Under the pieces are notes generated by a model. The model saw only the letters and a program-made list of their open reading frames with translations, was not told the DNA's origin and did not search any database. From positions 1-18,117 of the forward strand of contig JBDZVF010000072.1 in NCBI GenBank assembly GCA_040255575.1: a stretch of 18,117 bases of DNA. Direction: 5' to 3'. This DNA comes from JADGHX01 sp040255575 (GTDB lineage Bacteria; Pseudomonadota; Gammaproteobacteria; Steroidobacterales; Steroidobacteraceae). Below, in pieces: positions 8,219 through 13,836 of this stretch (position 1 is the stretch's first letter; each line of letters opens with the position of its first letter). Position numbers and translations under genes: made by a program.

Positions 8219-9277
8219 TTATACCGGCCGGACCTCACCTTGTTCCACGTGAAACACTGTATCTGGTTGGCCGAAAAGGCTGGTTTCCGGCGTCAGCGAG
8301 GTCACGACAAGTTGGCATTGAAGCCGGCGAACCTGGGCGACGAAACGGGCGAGGCGGGAGCGGTCAAGCTCTGCTGCCGGGTCGTCGAGGAGAAGCGTAG
8401 GTATGGTGCCGGTGAGGTCCCGGATCAAGTTCAGTTGGGCCAATGTCATGGCTGCCGCGACCAGTTTCTGCTGGCCCCGTGACAGGGTTTCACGGGCGAG
8501 GCCCTTCTCCAGGCGGACGAGGATGTCGGCGCGATGGGCGCCGGCGTGCGTGATGCCCCGGCTGCTATCGCGGTCGCGGCTGGCGGCCAGGGCCTGGGCG
8601 AGCGGGGTATCCGCGGCCCAGCCTTGAGAGAAGTAGAGCTCGACATCCAGGTCGGTCAGCTCGCGGCTGATTGAGGACCAGTAGGGCTGGAGCTTGGCCA
8701 TGAAGTCCCGGCGGAGGTGCGAGATCTGCTCGCCGAGGCGGGCGACTTCGGGGTCCCAGGCGGCGGCTTGGGTGGGGGAGACTCGAAGGGCGGCGTTGCG
8801 CTGCTTGAGCGCTCGCGCGTATCGGGACCAGACGTCGATGAAGTTTGGTTCCACGTGGAACACTGCCCAATCCAGCCAGCGACGGCGGCGCTGGCCGCCC
8901 TCCTCGATGAGCTTGTGGACGCCGGGTTCGATGACCTGCACCGCGAAGGCCCGGGAGAGCTCGGCCAGCGAGGAGACGAATGCCCCACCGACTTTGGCTA
9001 CGGTGCCCTCCTTGCGCGACACCTCGACGCCGATCGGAACGGGCGGCTCGGAGGCGAGGCGGCCGAATACCCGGAGGTGCGACTCCCCGTGACGGATCAG
9101 TCGTTCGGAACTGCGGGTTCGGAAGGACCGGCCTCGTCCCAGCAGGAACACCGCTTCCAGGAGCGACGTCTTGCCGGACGCATTGCTGCCCCAGATCAGG
9201 TTGTGGCCTGGGTGCAGGGTGAGCTCGGCGCGCTTCAGGCACCGGACGTTCTCGAGCGAGAACTGGAGGAGGCTCAT
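8219..9277 (-). CDS. recF: DNA replication and repair protein RecF
   Basis: SMC/ABC-like ATPase that with RecO and RecR loads RecA at single-strand gaps. The 352-aa length is normal. Motifs: N-terminal LENVRCLKRAELTLHPGHNLIWG leading into Walker A GSNASGKTS (about 30-38), QVIEPGVHKLIEEGGQRRRRWLDW with the typical RecF helix, ABC signature LSRGQQKL at about 265-272, and Walker B TLLLDDPAAELD at about 294-305. The ATG at 9275-9277 has AAAGG about eight bases upstream on the minus strand. In most relatives recF follows dnaN within a few dozen bases; here an 868-base block separates them, so recF-gyrB may depend on a promoter in that block or on read-through. Confidence 0.97.
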   Translation of the reverse strand: MSLLQFSLENVRCLKRAELTLHPGHNLIWGSNASGKTSLLEAVFLLGRGRSFRTRSSERLIRHGESHLRVFGRLASEPPVPIGVEVSRKEGTVAKVGGAFVSSLAELSRAFAVQVIEPGVHKLIEEGGQRRRRWLDWAVFHVEPNFIDVWSRYARALKQRNAALRVSPTQAAAWDPEVARLGEQISHLRRDFMAKLQPYWSSISRELTDLDVELYFSQGWAADTPLAQALAASRDRDSSRGITHAGAHRADILVRLEKGLARETLSRGQQKLVAAAMTLAQLNLIRDLTGTIPTLLLDDPAAELDRSRLARFVAQVRRLQCQLVVTSLTPETSLFGQPDTVFHVEQGEVRPV

Positions 9278-9464
9278 GTCGGTGGCCTTTGGAAACCGGG
9301 CAGGGGTGCGGGTCTGAACGGACTGCCACCGAAGGCATCCGGCTCCGGTCGGCCCGCCTCACGCGAAGGCCTCCAGCTTCCGCCAGACGCGTCGCCTGTA
9401 TCGCAGATTCTTGCCGCGCATCCATTGGCAGCATGCAGCCCCAACTCGCGCAGGAGGCCCGAAA

Positions 9465-9747
9465 CTGGCGCCTCTGAGCGGGGCCGCCGCCGGTTCTTGG
9501 CTGCCACGCACCCGTGGCCTGATGGCACGGGGCGGCTCACTGGCCCGACCGGAACAGGATCCAACGATTCCCGCTCGCGAGCTGGTCGCACAGAGCGGCA
9601 CCCCGATTCGGGCCACGCACGGTCGAAATGCCCCCTGCACTCGTGTGCTGGTGGCATGGCGTGGCTCCCCGCTCTGGGCCAACAGGATCGAACCAATTCC
9701 TGGGCTCGCGGGCGGTAGTCCATGTACCGCTCACAATGGGGCGGCTC
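9465..9747 (+). repeat. Four to five degenerate tandem repeats of about 54-66 bases
   Basis: Units begin at 9465, 9519, 9582 and 9648, spaced 54, 63 and 66 bases, all multiples of three. The 20-base heads of units 2, 3 and 4 (CTGATGGCACGGGGCGGCTC at 9519, CTGGTCGCACAGAGCGGCAC at 9582, CTGGTGGCATGGCGTGGCTC at 9648) match each other at 14-16 of 20 positions; the 9465 head matches the 9582 head at 13. A weaker partial copy ends at 9747 (GGGGCGGCTC). Similarity continues past the heads: AACAGGATC recurs at 9553 and 9681, and GGGCCA at both 9610 and 9677. Read on the plus strand the units give a peptide pattern L-(M/V/A)-A/P-x-x-G-(S/T). All comparisons were made by eye. Confidence 0.6.
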
Positions 9748-9922
9748 TTCCCTAGATCGCCGCACAGGGACTGCGCGAGAGAGAGCGCCCTCCACAGTTG
9801 CCCAACCTGCTTCGTGCCCGCTAACCGTGAGCACGCGCCGTACACGAACGCATCCCCGACGGGCAGACGGGCCTCAGCGGTGCGACGCGCAGCTCCGGGC
9901 AACTGCAACGGGGTAATCCTCT

Positions 9923-9957
9923 GCGGGCGTGCCAGCTCCCAAACCGGCTGAGCCCGC
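9923..9957. other. Stem-loop in the dnaN-recF spacer
   Basis: GCGGGC at 9923-9928 pairs with GCCCGC at 9952-9957, and an inner CAGC (9933-9936) pairs with GCTG (9947-9950) around a ten-base loop. The two stems are separated by a 4/1 internal loop. It has no U-tract in either direction, so it is not a classical terminator. It may simply reflect GC-rich sequence. Confidence 0.35.
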
Positions 9958-10005
9958 CGCGCAGCGAAAAAGCAAACCTCTAGCCCAGATTGCTGATGGC
10001 GAAGA

Positions 10006-10022
10006 GGGCTGGAAGCCAGCCC
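10006..10022. other. Perfect 7-bp hairpin with 3-base loop
   Basis: GGGCTGG, AAG, CCAGCCC: arms 10006-10012 and 10016-10022 are fully complementary. It is one of three such short-loop hairpins within 132 bases of the dnaN-recF spacer. No U-run follows on either strand, so its role is unknown. Confidence 0.45.
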
Positions 10023-10066
10023 GAAGGAGCCGCAGTCGTAGCCAGACGGCGCCTCGTCCGCCGATC

Positions 10067-10081
10067 GCGCGGACACCGCGC
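10067..10081. other. Perfect 6-bp hairpin with 3-base loop
   Basis: GCGCGG, ACA, CCGCGC: arms 10067-10072 and 10076-10081 are fully complementary. It lies between the other two short-loop hairpins downstream of dnaN. No U-tract accompanies it. Confidence 0.4.
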
Positions 10082-10120
10082 ATAGCCACGAACTCCCGCT
10101 CTCGCCCGGCCCACGTCCCC

Positions 10121-10137
10121 TCGGTCCCATGGACCGA
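10121..10137 (-). terminator. Perfect hairpin eight bases after the dnaN stop, possible terminator or 3' stem
   Basis: TCGGTCC, CAT, GGACCGA: arms 10121-10127 and 10131-10137 pair perfectly (7 bp). On the minus strand it begins eight bases beyond the dnaN stop codon, where a 3' end or RNA-stabilising stem would be expected. No run of U follows it on the transcript (the next bases are GGGGACG), so factor-independent termination is doubtful. A processing or stability element is an alternative. Confidence 0.4.
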
Positions 10138-10145
10138 TCGTGCGG

Positions 10146-11246
10146 TCAGAGCCGCATCGGCATCACGACGTAGCGCGCGGCCGTGTTGCCAGGTGAGCGG
10201 ATCAGGCAGCTGCTGTTCGCATCGGTCAGGCCGATCTCCACCTTCTCGGTGTCGATCGCGGCGAGGGCGTCGAGCAGGTAGTTGACGTTGAAGCCGACCT
10301 CGAGCTCATCCGGCCCCGCGAAGACCACCTCGATCTGATCCTCCGCTTCCTCCTGCTCCGGGTTATGCGCCTGCAGCGTGAGCAAGTCTTTCTTCAACAT
10401 CAGGCGGATGCCGCGATATTTCTCGTTGGACAGGATGGCGGTACGTTGCAGGGCACTTCGCAGCACATCCCGCTCCGCTTCCACCAATTTGCTGGGATTT
10501 GCCGGAATCACGCGGCCATATTCGGGGAAACGGCCATCAATCAGCTTGGAAGTAAAGCGGATGCTCCCCACCTGGGCCCGCACGTGATTCGTGCCCACCG
10601 CCAGCTCCAGGTTTCCATCCGACCCGAGGATCCGCTGCAGCTCCAGCACACCCTTGCGCGGAACGATCACCTGCTGGGCGGTCTTCGCGCGCGTCTCGAG
10701 CTCGGTCTCGCAAAGCGCCAGGCGATGCCCGTCCGTCGCGACGGCGCGGAGCGACTTGCCCTCGGTCTCGAGCAGCATGCCGTTCAGGTAGTACCGCACG
10801 TCCTGCTGGGCCATCGAGAAGTGCGTCTTGTCGATCAGCCGCCGGAACTCGCCCTGGCTGACGGTGAGCGTCTGCTGGGCGTTGATCTCATCGACCACGG
10901 GAAACTCTGCCGCCGGCAAAGTGGACAGCGTGAAGCGGCTCCTGCCCGCTCTGAGCGACACCCGATCGCCGTCGGTTCCCAGGGTGACGCTCGTCTTCTC
11001 CGGAAGGGCCTTGAAGATATCGAGCAGCTTGCGTCCTGGCACCGTGATGTCCCCTGCGCTCTGCACGCTGGCATTCGCCGTGGCGACGAGCTCCACCTCG
11101 AGGTCCGTGCCGGTGATGCTCAACTTGTCGTCACGCGCTGAAAGCAACACGTTCGCCAGTACAGGCATCGTCTGCCGACGCTCGACTACGCCGATCACGC
11201 TCTGCAGTGGGTTGAGGAGGTCTTCGCGAGACGCTGTGAGCTTCAT
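10146..11246 (-). CDS. dnaN: DNA polymerase III subunit beta (sliding clamp)
   Basis: The beta clamp, a ring-shaped homodimer that tethers DNA polymerase III and other partners to DNA. It has 366 aa, the same length as E. coli DnaN, consistent with the three-domain clamp fold. Recognisable text: N-terminal MKLTASREDLLNPLQSVIGVVERRQTMPVLANVLL, TDLEVELVA, GRKLLDIFKALPE, DGRFPEYGRVIP, NEKYRGIRL and the C-terminal YVVMPMRL, whose last residues help form the protein-binding pocket. The ATG at 11244-11246 has an AGAGAAG ribosome binding site about ten bases upstream on the minus strand. It lies downstream of dnaA across the presumed origin. After the stop comes a perfect hairpin and then the unusual spacer before recF. 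Confidence 0.99.
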   Translation of the reverse strand: MKLTASREDLLNPLQSVIGVVERRQTMPVLANVLLSARDDKLSITGTDLEVELVATANASVQSAGDITVPGRKLLDIFKALPEKTSVTLGTDGDRVSLRAGRSRFTLSTLPAAEFPVVDEINAQQTLTVSQGEFRRLIDKTHFSMAQQDVRYYLNGMLLETEGKSLRAVATDGHRLALCETELETRAKTAQQVIVPRKGVLELQRILGSDGNLELAVGTNHVRAQVGSIRFTSKLIDGRFPEYGRVIPANPSKLVEAERDVLRSALQRTAILSNEKYRGIRLMLKKDLLTLQAHNPEQEEAEDQIEVVFAGPDELEVGFNVNYLLDALAAIDTEKVEIGLTDANSSCLIRSPGNTAARYVVMPMRL

Positions 11247-11501
11247 AGATTTAAATCTTCTCTTAGGATTTAAAGATCCTGATTGTTATTGCAATTAGGC
11301 CTGTGAATTGCGGGGACAGAAAAAAATGTCGAGAGGGGTCAATCATTTGATGCCACCTTCAGCCAGCAGCAACTGGTGGAACGACCTCTGGATGAGCTGT
11401 GCACGTCCTGTGCGTAACTTTATCCCCACTTTCATCCACAGGAAACGCACAGGCCAATCCACAGACCTTTGCACAGGATTCTGACAGCAAAAAACGGGCG
11501 C
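11247..11501. other. Probable chromosomal replication origin (oriC) between dnaA and dnaN
   Basis: This 255-base intergenic region is AT-rich at its dnaN end: a 12-base palindrome AGATTTAAATCT (11247-11258), AGGAT/ATCCT arms (11265-11280) and a GCAATT/AATTGC inverted repeat (11291-11311) lie in a zone suited to unwinding. Toward dnaA, 9-mers resembling the DnaA box TTATCCACA cluster in 78 bases: TGTGCACGT (11398), TGTGCGTAA (11409, reverse of TTACGCACA), TTATCCCCA (11420), TCATCCACA (11432), CAATCCACA (11455) and CTTTGCACA (11467). None is a perfect consensus match; three differ at one position. Location beside dnaA is classic. The rpmH-dnaA gap shows no comparable cluster. Strand asymmetry and marker-frequency data would be needed for proof. 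Confidence 0.75.
11398..11475. promoter_or_regulatory. Cluster of DnaA-box-like sites
   Basis: Sites read by eye, plus-strand start positions: 11398 (reverse, two mismatches), 11409 (reverse, one mismatch to TTATNCACA), 11420 (TTATCCCCA, one mismatch), 11432 (TCATCCACA, one mismatch), 11455 (CAATCCACA, two mismatches) and 11467 (CTTTGCACA, two mismatches). An eighth-of-consensus motif AAACGCACA at 11443 is weaker. The density and mixed orientation fit an initiator-loading array and may also serve dnaA or dnaN regulation. Confidence 0.65.
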
Positions 11502-12851
11502 TCATCCGGCCAGTGTCCTCAACAGATTCGAATAGTCTTCCGCCATACGCTGCTCTTCACTGCGAAGCTCCTTGATGCGCTTGCAGGCGTGCAGCACCGT
11601 CGTGTGATCCCTGCCGCCGAAGGCATCGCCGATCTCCGGGAGGCTGTGGCTCGTTAATTCCTTGGCGAGTGCCATCGCGACCTGGCGTGGACGCGCCACT
11701 GAACGACTACGCCGCTTCGACAGCAGATCTGCCACGCGAACCTTGTAGTAATCCGCGACTGTCTTCTGGATGTTCTCGATGGTGACGAGCTTCGCCTGCA
11801 GTGACAGCAGGTCTTTCAGCGCCTCACGCGTGAACTCCATCGTGATCGGGTGGCCGGTGAAGCGCGAGTTCGCGATCACCCGTCGCAGCGCGCCTTCGAG
11901 CTCACGAACATTCGAGCGGATGCGCTTGGCGATGAAGAACGCGACTTCCTCGGGAAGTGCGACGCCGGCGCCCTGCGCCTTCGTCATCAGAATCGCCACG
12001 CAGGTCTCGAGCTCGGGCGGCTCGATCGCCACCGTGAGGCCCCACCCGAAGCGGGACTTCAGGCGCTCTTCGAGCCCGTCCACTTCCTTCGGATATCGAT
12101 CGCAGCTCAGGATCACGTGGTGCTGGCCTTCCAGCAGCGCGTTGAACGTGTGGAAGAACTCTTCCTGCGAGCGATCCTTATCGGCGAAGAACTGAATGTC
12201 GTCGATCAGGAGCGCATCGAGCGAGCGATACGCCGATTTGAACTCGTTGATGTGGTTGTGCTGGAGCGCGCGCACCATGTCGCTGACGAAGCGCTCCGAG
12301 TGGACATAAGCCACACGCGCCTCCGGATCGCGCTCCTTGATCATGTGAGCGATGGCGTGCATCAGGTGCGTCTTGCCGAGACCGACGCCGCCATAGAGGA
12401 ACAGCGGGTTGTAGGTATGGCCCGGGTTTTCCGCCACCTGATAGGCCGCGGCACGCGCCAGCTGGTTGCTCTTGCCTTCCACGAACGTGCTGAACGTGAA
12501 GTCCCGATTGATCGGCGCGCCGATCACGAGCCCTTCGGAACGGCGCGGCTTCCTCGGCGCGGGCGGCAGCACCGGGGTGAGCGAGCTGGCAGTCACGGCG
12601 TTGCCGTTACGTGAGCCCACCTCGACGGTGACGATCGGCACATCGCCCTCTGTGCCTTCGCGCAGGAGCTCGCCAATGCGTTCGAGCAGATTGGCGTTGA
12701 TCCAATCGACGGCAAAGCGGTTCGGCGCCAGCAGCTTCAGTGCGCCGGCGCGCTCCAGAGCCTGGAGCGGACGAACCCATGTGTTGAACTGTTGCTCCGG
12801 CAGCTCCGCTTCGAGCGCGCGCACACAACGAGTCCAGAGCGACACTTCCAC
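11502..12851 (-). CDS. dnaA: Chromosomal replication initiator protein DnaA
   Basis: AAA+ ATPase that binds DnaA boxes, opens oriC and recruits the DnaB helicase. Counting from the most upstream possible start, domain I (LWTRCVRALEAELPEQQFNTWVRPLQ) is followed by a Pro/Arg-rich linker, AAA+ Walker A GGVGLGKTH at about 156-163, Walker B LLIDD at about 216-220, and the C-terminal DNA-binding signature GGRDHTTVLHACKRI at about 414-428. The start is ambiguous: TTG at 12857 or GTG at 12851, two codons apart. I chose GTG because it yields MEVSLW, matching the MSxxLW beginning of relatives, and because a minus-strand GGGAG lies about ten bases upstream (only four from the TTG). The protein is 449 aa from this start. 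It is divergent from rpmH and followed by the presumed origin. Confidence 0.97.
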   Translation of the reverse strand: MEVSLWTRCVRALEAELPEQQFNTWVRPLQALERAGALKLLAPNRFAVDWINANLLERIGELLREGTEGDVPIVTVEVGSRNGNAVTASSLTPVLPPAPRKPRRSEGLVIGAPINRDFTFSTFVEGKSNQLARAAAYQVAENPGHTYNPLFLYGGVGLGKTHLMHAIAHMIKERDPEARVAYVHSERFVSDMVRALQHNHINEFKSAYRSLDALLIDDIQFFADKDRSQEEFFHTFNALLEGQHHVILSCDRYPKEVDGLEERLKSRFGWGLTVAIEPPELETCVAILMTKAQGAGVALPEEVAFFIAKRIRSNVRELEGALRRVIANSRFTGHPITMEFTREALKDLLSLQAKLVTIENIQKTVADYYKVRVADLLSKRRSRSVARPRQVAMALAKELTSHSLPEIGDAFGGRDHTTVLHACKRIKELRSEEQRMAEDYSNLLRTLAG

Positions 12852-12906
12852 GAGCAAGGGTCTCCCGCGAGGGCTCTACATGAGCGGAGGTTAAAGGGCT
12901 GCGGAG

Positions 12907-12935
12907 TCTATACCGACGGCGCCGGTTCCTGAAGG
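12907..12935 (-). promoter_or_regulatory. Possible dnaA promoter
   Basis: On the minus strand TATAGA (plus 12907-12912) resembles a sigma-70 -10 box in the divergent rpmH-dnaA gap, 56 bases from the chosen dnaA start. The -35 position holds only CCTTCA-like sequence (plus 12930-12935), a poor match, so support is weak. Confidence 0.3.
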
Positions 12936-12943
12936 ATTGCGTG

Positions 12944-12972
12944 TTGACAGGTTCAGGGTCGCTGCTTACCCT
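12944..12972 (+). promoter_or_regulatory. Sigma-70 type promoter for rpmH
   Basis: A perfect -35 box TTGACA at 12944-12949 is followed after 17 bases by TACCCT (12967-12972), a weak -10 match. It faces rpmH, whose start is 54 bases downstream, and no other plus-strand gene starts nearby. The leader contains a CGGCC/GGCCG stem (12976-12980 with 12988-12992). Confidence 0.6.
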
Positions 12973-13026
12973 TGCCGGCCTTTTCGGGGCCGCCCAATGT
13001 TCGGCCAATTTGCGGAGCCTTAAACC

Positions 13027-13161
13027 ATGCAACGTACGTATCAACCAAGCAAGGTGCGCAGGGCGCGCACGCATGGCTTTCGCGCGCGCATGGCGACCCG
13101 TAACGGCCGCAAGGTGCTGAGTCGCCGCCGTTCCAAGGGCCGCAAGAAGCTCATTCCGTAA
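13027..13161 (+). CDS. rpmH: 50S ribosomal protein L34
   Basis: A 44-residue, strongly basic protein of the large ribosomal subunit. The sequence starts MQRTYQPSKVRRARTHGF and continues with RARMATRNGRKVLSRRR and KGRKKL, the hallmark L34 pattern (compare E. coli [20 protein letters not shown]). A GGAG ribosome binding site at 13014-13017 lies nine bases before the ATG at 13027. It is the first gene of the divergent rpmH-rnpA-yidD-yidC-mnmE cluster, transcribed from the TTGACA promoter upstream. The gene is short but complete, ending in TAA at 13159-13161. Confidence is very high. Confidence 0.98.
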   Translation: MQRTYQPSKVRRARTHGFRARMATRNGRKVLSRRRSKGRKKLIP

Positions 13162-13179
13162 TTTTTTCCCGTCCGGCGC

Positions 13180-13193
13180 CGCCCGATCGGGCG
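13180..13193. other. 14-base perfect palindrome between rpmH and rnpA
   Basis: CGCCCGATCGGGCG is self-complementary over 14 bases, flanked by CCGG at 13173-13176 and 13195-13198 that can extend the stem with a small bulge. The U-run (13162-13167) precedes rather than follows it, so it is not a standard plus-strand terminator. It may act as an attenuator or RNA-processing site between rpmH and rnpA. Confidence 0.45.
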
Positions 13194-13222
13194 TCCGGCC
13201 GCGACGCCACGGGACCAGATCC

Positions 13223-13612
13223 TTGAGTTCTGGCCGCGAACCAACAGGGCGACTCACTCTTCCCGCGCAACGGCGCTTGCGGCGGAAGCCCGAGTTCGAA
13301 GCTGTACACGCGCGCGGCCGGCGCATGGGGAACGGGTTCTTCGCCGTGACTGCGCGCCAGAACAACGAAGGCCATCCGCGTCTGGGCATGGCCGTGGGCG
13401 CGAAGCTCGCCGGGGGTTCCGTCGAACGCAATCGCATTCGGCGTGTCGTACGCGAGTCGTTCCGTCTGAATCAGCATCAGCTGCCCGCAGTCGATATCGT
13501 CGTGAGCGCCCGACCGCGCTCGCGCGGTGCCAGCAATGCGCAATTGCGCACCGGTATCGAAGAACTGTGGGGCAAGGTGAAACAGCAATGCGCTTCCTCG
13601 CCAGGCTCCTGA
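13223..13612 (+). CDS. rnpA: Ribonuclease P protein component
   Basis: Small basic protein (129 aa) that assists the RNase P RNA in cleaving the 5' leader from tRNA precursors. The central block GSVERNRIRRVVRESFRLNQHQLPAVDIVVSARP contains the RNR motif of the family (E. coli [28 protein letters not shown]). The N-terminal LPAQRRLRRKPEFEAVHARGRR and RLGMAVGAKLAGGSV also fit. No ATG or GTG is available early in the frame, so the TTG at 13223 is taken as the start, with GGGA at 13211-13214 as a modest ribosome binding site; the first 12 residues are uncertain. Its end overlaps yidD by 25 bases, indicating coupling. It lies directly after rpmH, as in most bacteria. Confidence 0.95.
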   Translation: MSSGREPTGRLTLPAQRRLRRKPEFEAVHARGRRMGNGFFAVTARQNNEGHPRLGMAVGAKLAGGSVERNRIRRVVRESFRLNQHQLPAVDIVVSARPRSRGASNAQLRTGIEELWGKVKQQCASSPGS

Positions 13613-13836
13613 TCCGTCTTTATCAGCTCACACTGAGCCCTTATCTGGGGCGCAGTTGCCGTTTTTATCCCACCTGCTCCAACTACGCGCTCGAAGCCAT
13701 CGAGGTTCACGGGGTGTGGCGCGGCGGGTGGCTCACGCTGCGCCGGCTCGGCCGGTGTCATCCTTTTCACCCTGGCGGCTTCGATCCGCCTCCATGCGCC
13801 GCGCATGGCCCCCCACACGGTCATGACGGTGGCTGA
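13588..13836 (+). CDS. yidD: Membrane protein insertion efficiency factor YidD
   Basis: Small membrane-associated protein (82 aa) that assists YidC-dependent insertion of inner-membrane proteins. The signature region YQLTLSPYLGRSCRFYPTCSNYALEAIEVHG carries the conserved Cys and the FYPTCS motif, and the C-terminal HPFHPGGFDPPP matches the HPWHPGGYDPVP of the family. The ATG at 13588 is preferred over an in-frame GTG at 13567 because AAGGTGA (13574-13580) is well placed seven bases before it and MRFLARLLIRLYQ is the usual amphipathic beginning. It overlaps rnpA by 25 bases, and its stop abuts the yidC ATG. The tail PHGHDGG after the conserved part is variable. Confidence 0.94.
   Translation: MRFLARLLIRLYQLTLSPYLGRSCRFYPTCSNYALEAIEVHGVWRGGWLTLRRLGRCHPFHPGGFDPPPCAAHGPPHGHDGG

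Larger units (their letters stand above)
9278..10145. other. 868-base spacer between dnaN and recF with repeats and hairpins, no convincing gene
   Basis: This stretch interrupts the usually compact dnaN-recF junction. Open frames of 100-190 codons occur on both strands, but none has a ribosome binding site, recognisable domains or family resemblance, and they overlap one another; in this GC-rich DNA they are probably chance. The left half holds a degenerate repeat array (9465-9747). The right half holds perfect short-loop hairpins at 10006-10022, 10067-10081 and 10121-10137 and a longer stem at 9923-9957. I saw no transposase fragment, no tRNA and no clear sigma-70 promoter on the minus strand. 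It could be a decayed gene, a structured untranslated region of the dnaN-recF transcript, or an inserted repeat element. Confidence 0.7.

Noticed and set aside
9411..9755. A 114-codon plus-strand frame that contains the in-frame repeat units
   Set aside because: It would need a TTG start with no ribosome binding site, and no domain is recognisable; the repeat is reported as a finding, not as a gene.
9274..9834. A 186-codon minus-strand open frame ending at the recF start
   Set aside because: No ribosome binding site, Arg/Pro/Gly-rich composition and overlap with several other equally open frames; not separable from chance.
9278..10145. CRISPR array or insertion sequence in the spacer
   Set aside because: The repeats are too degenerate and irregularly spaced for CRISPR, and no transposase fragment or terminal inverted repeats were seen.
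12858..13026. rpmH-dnaA gap as an alternative oriC
   Set aside because: No DnaA-box-like cluster or AT-rich unwinding stretch is visible there; it appears to hold divergent promoters only.
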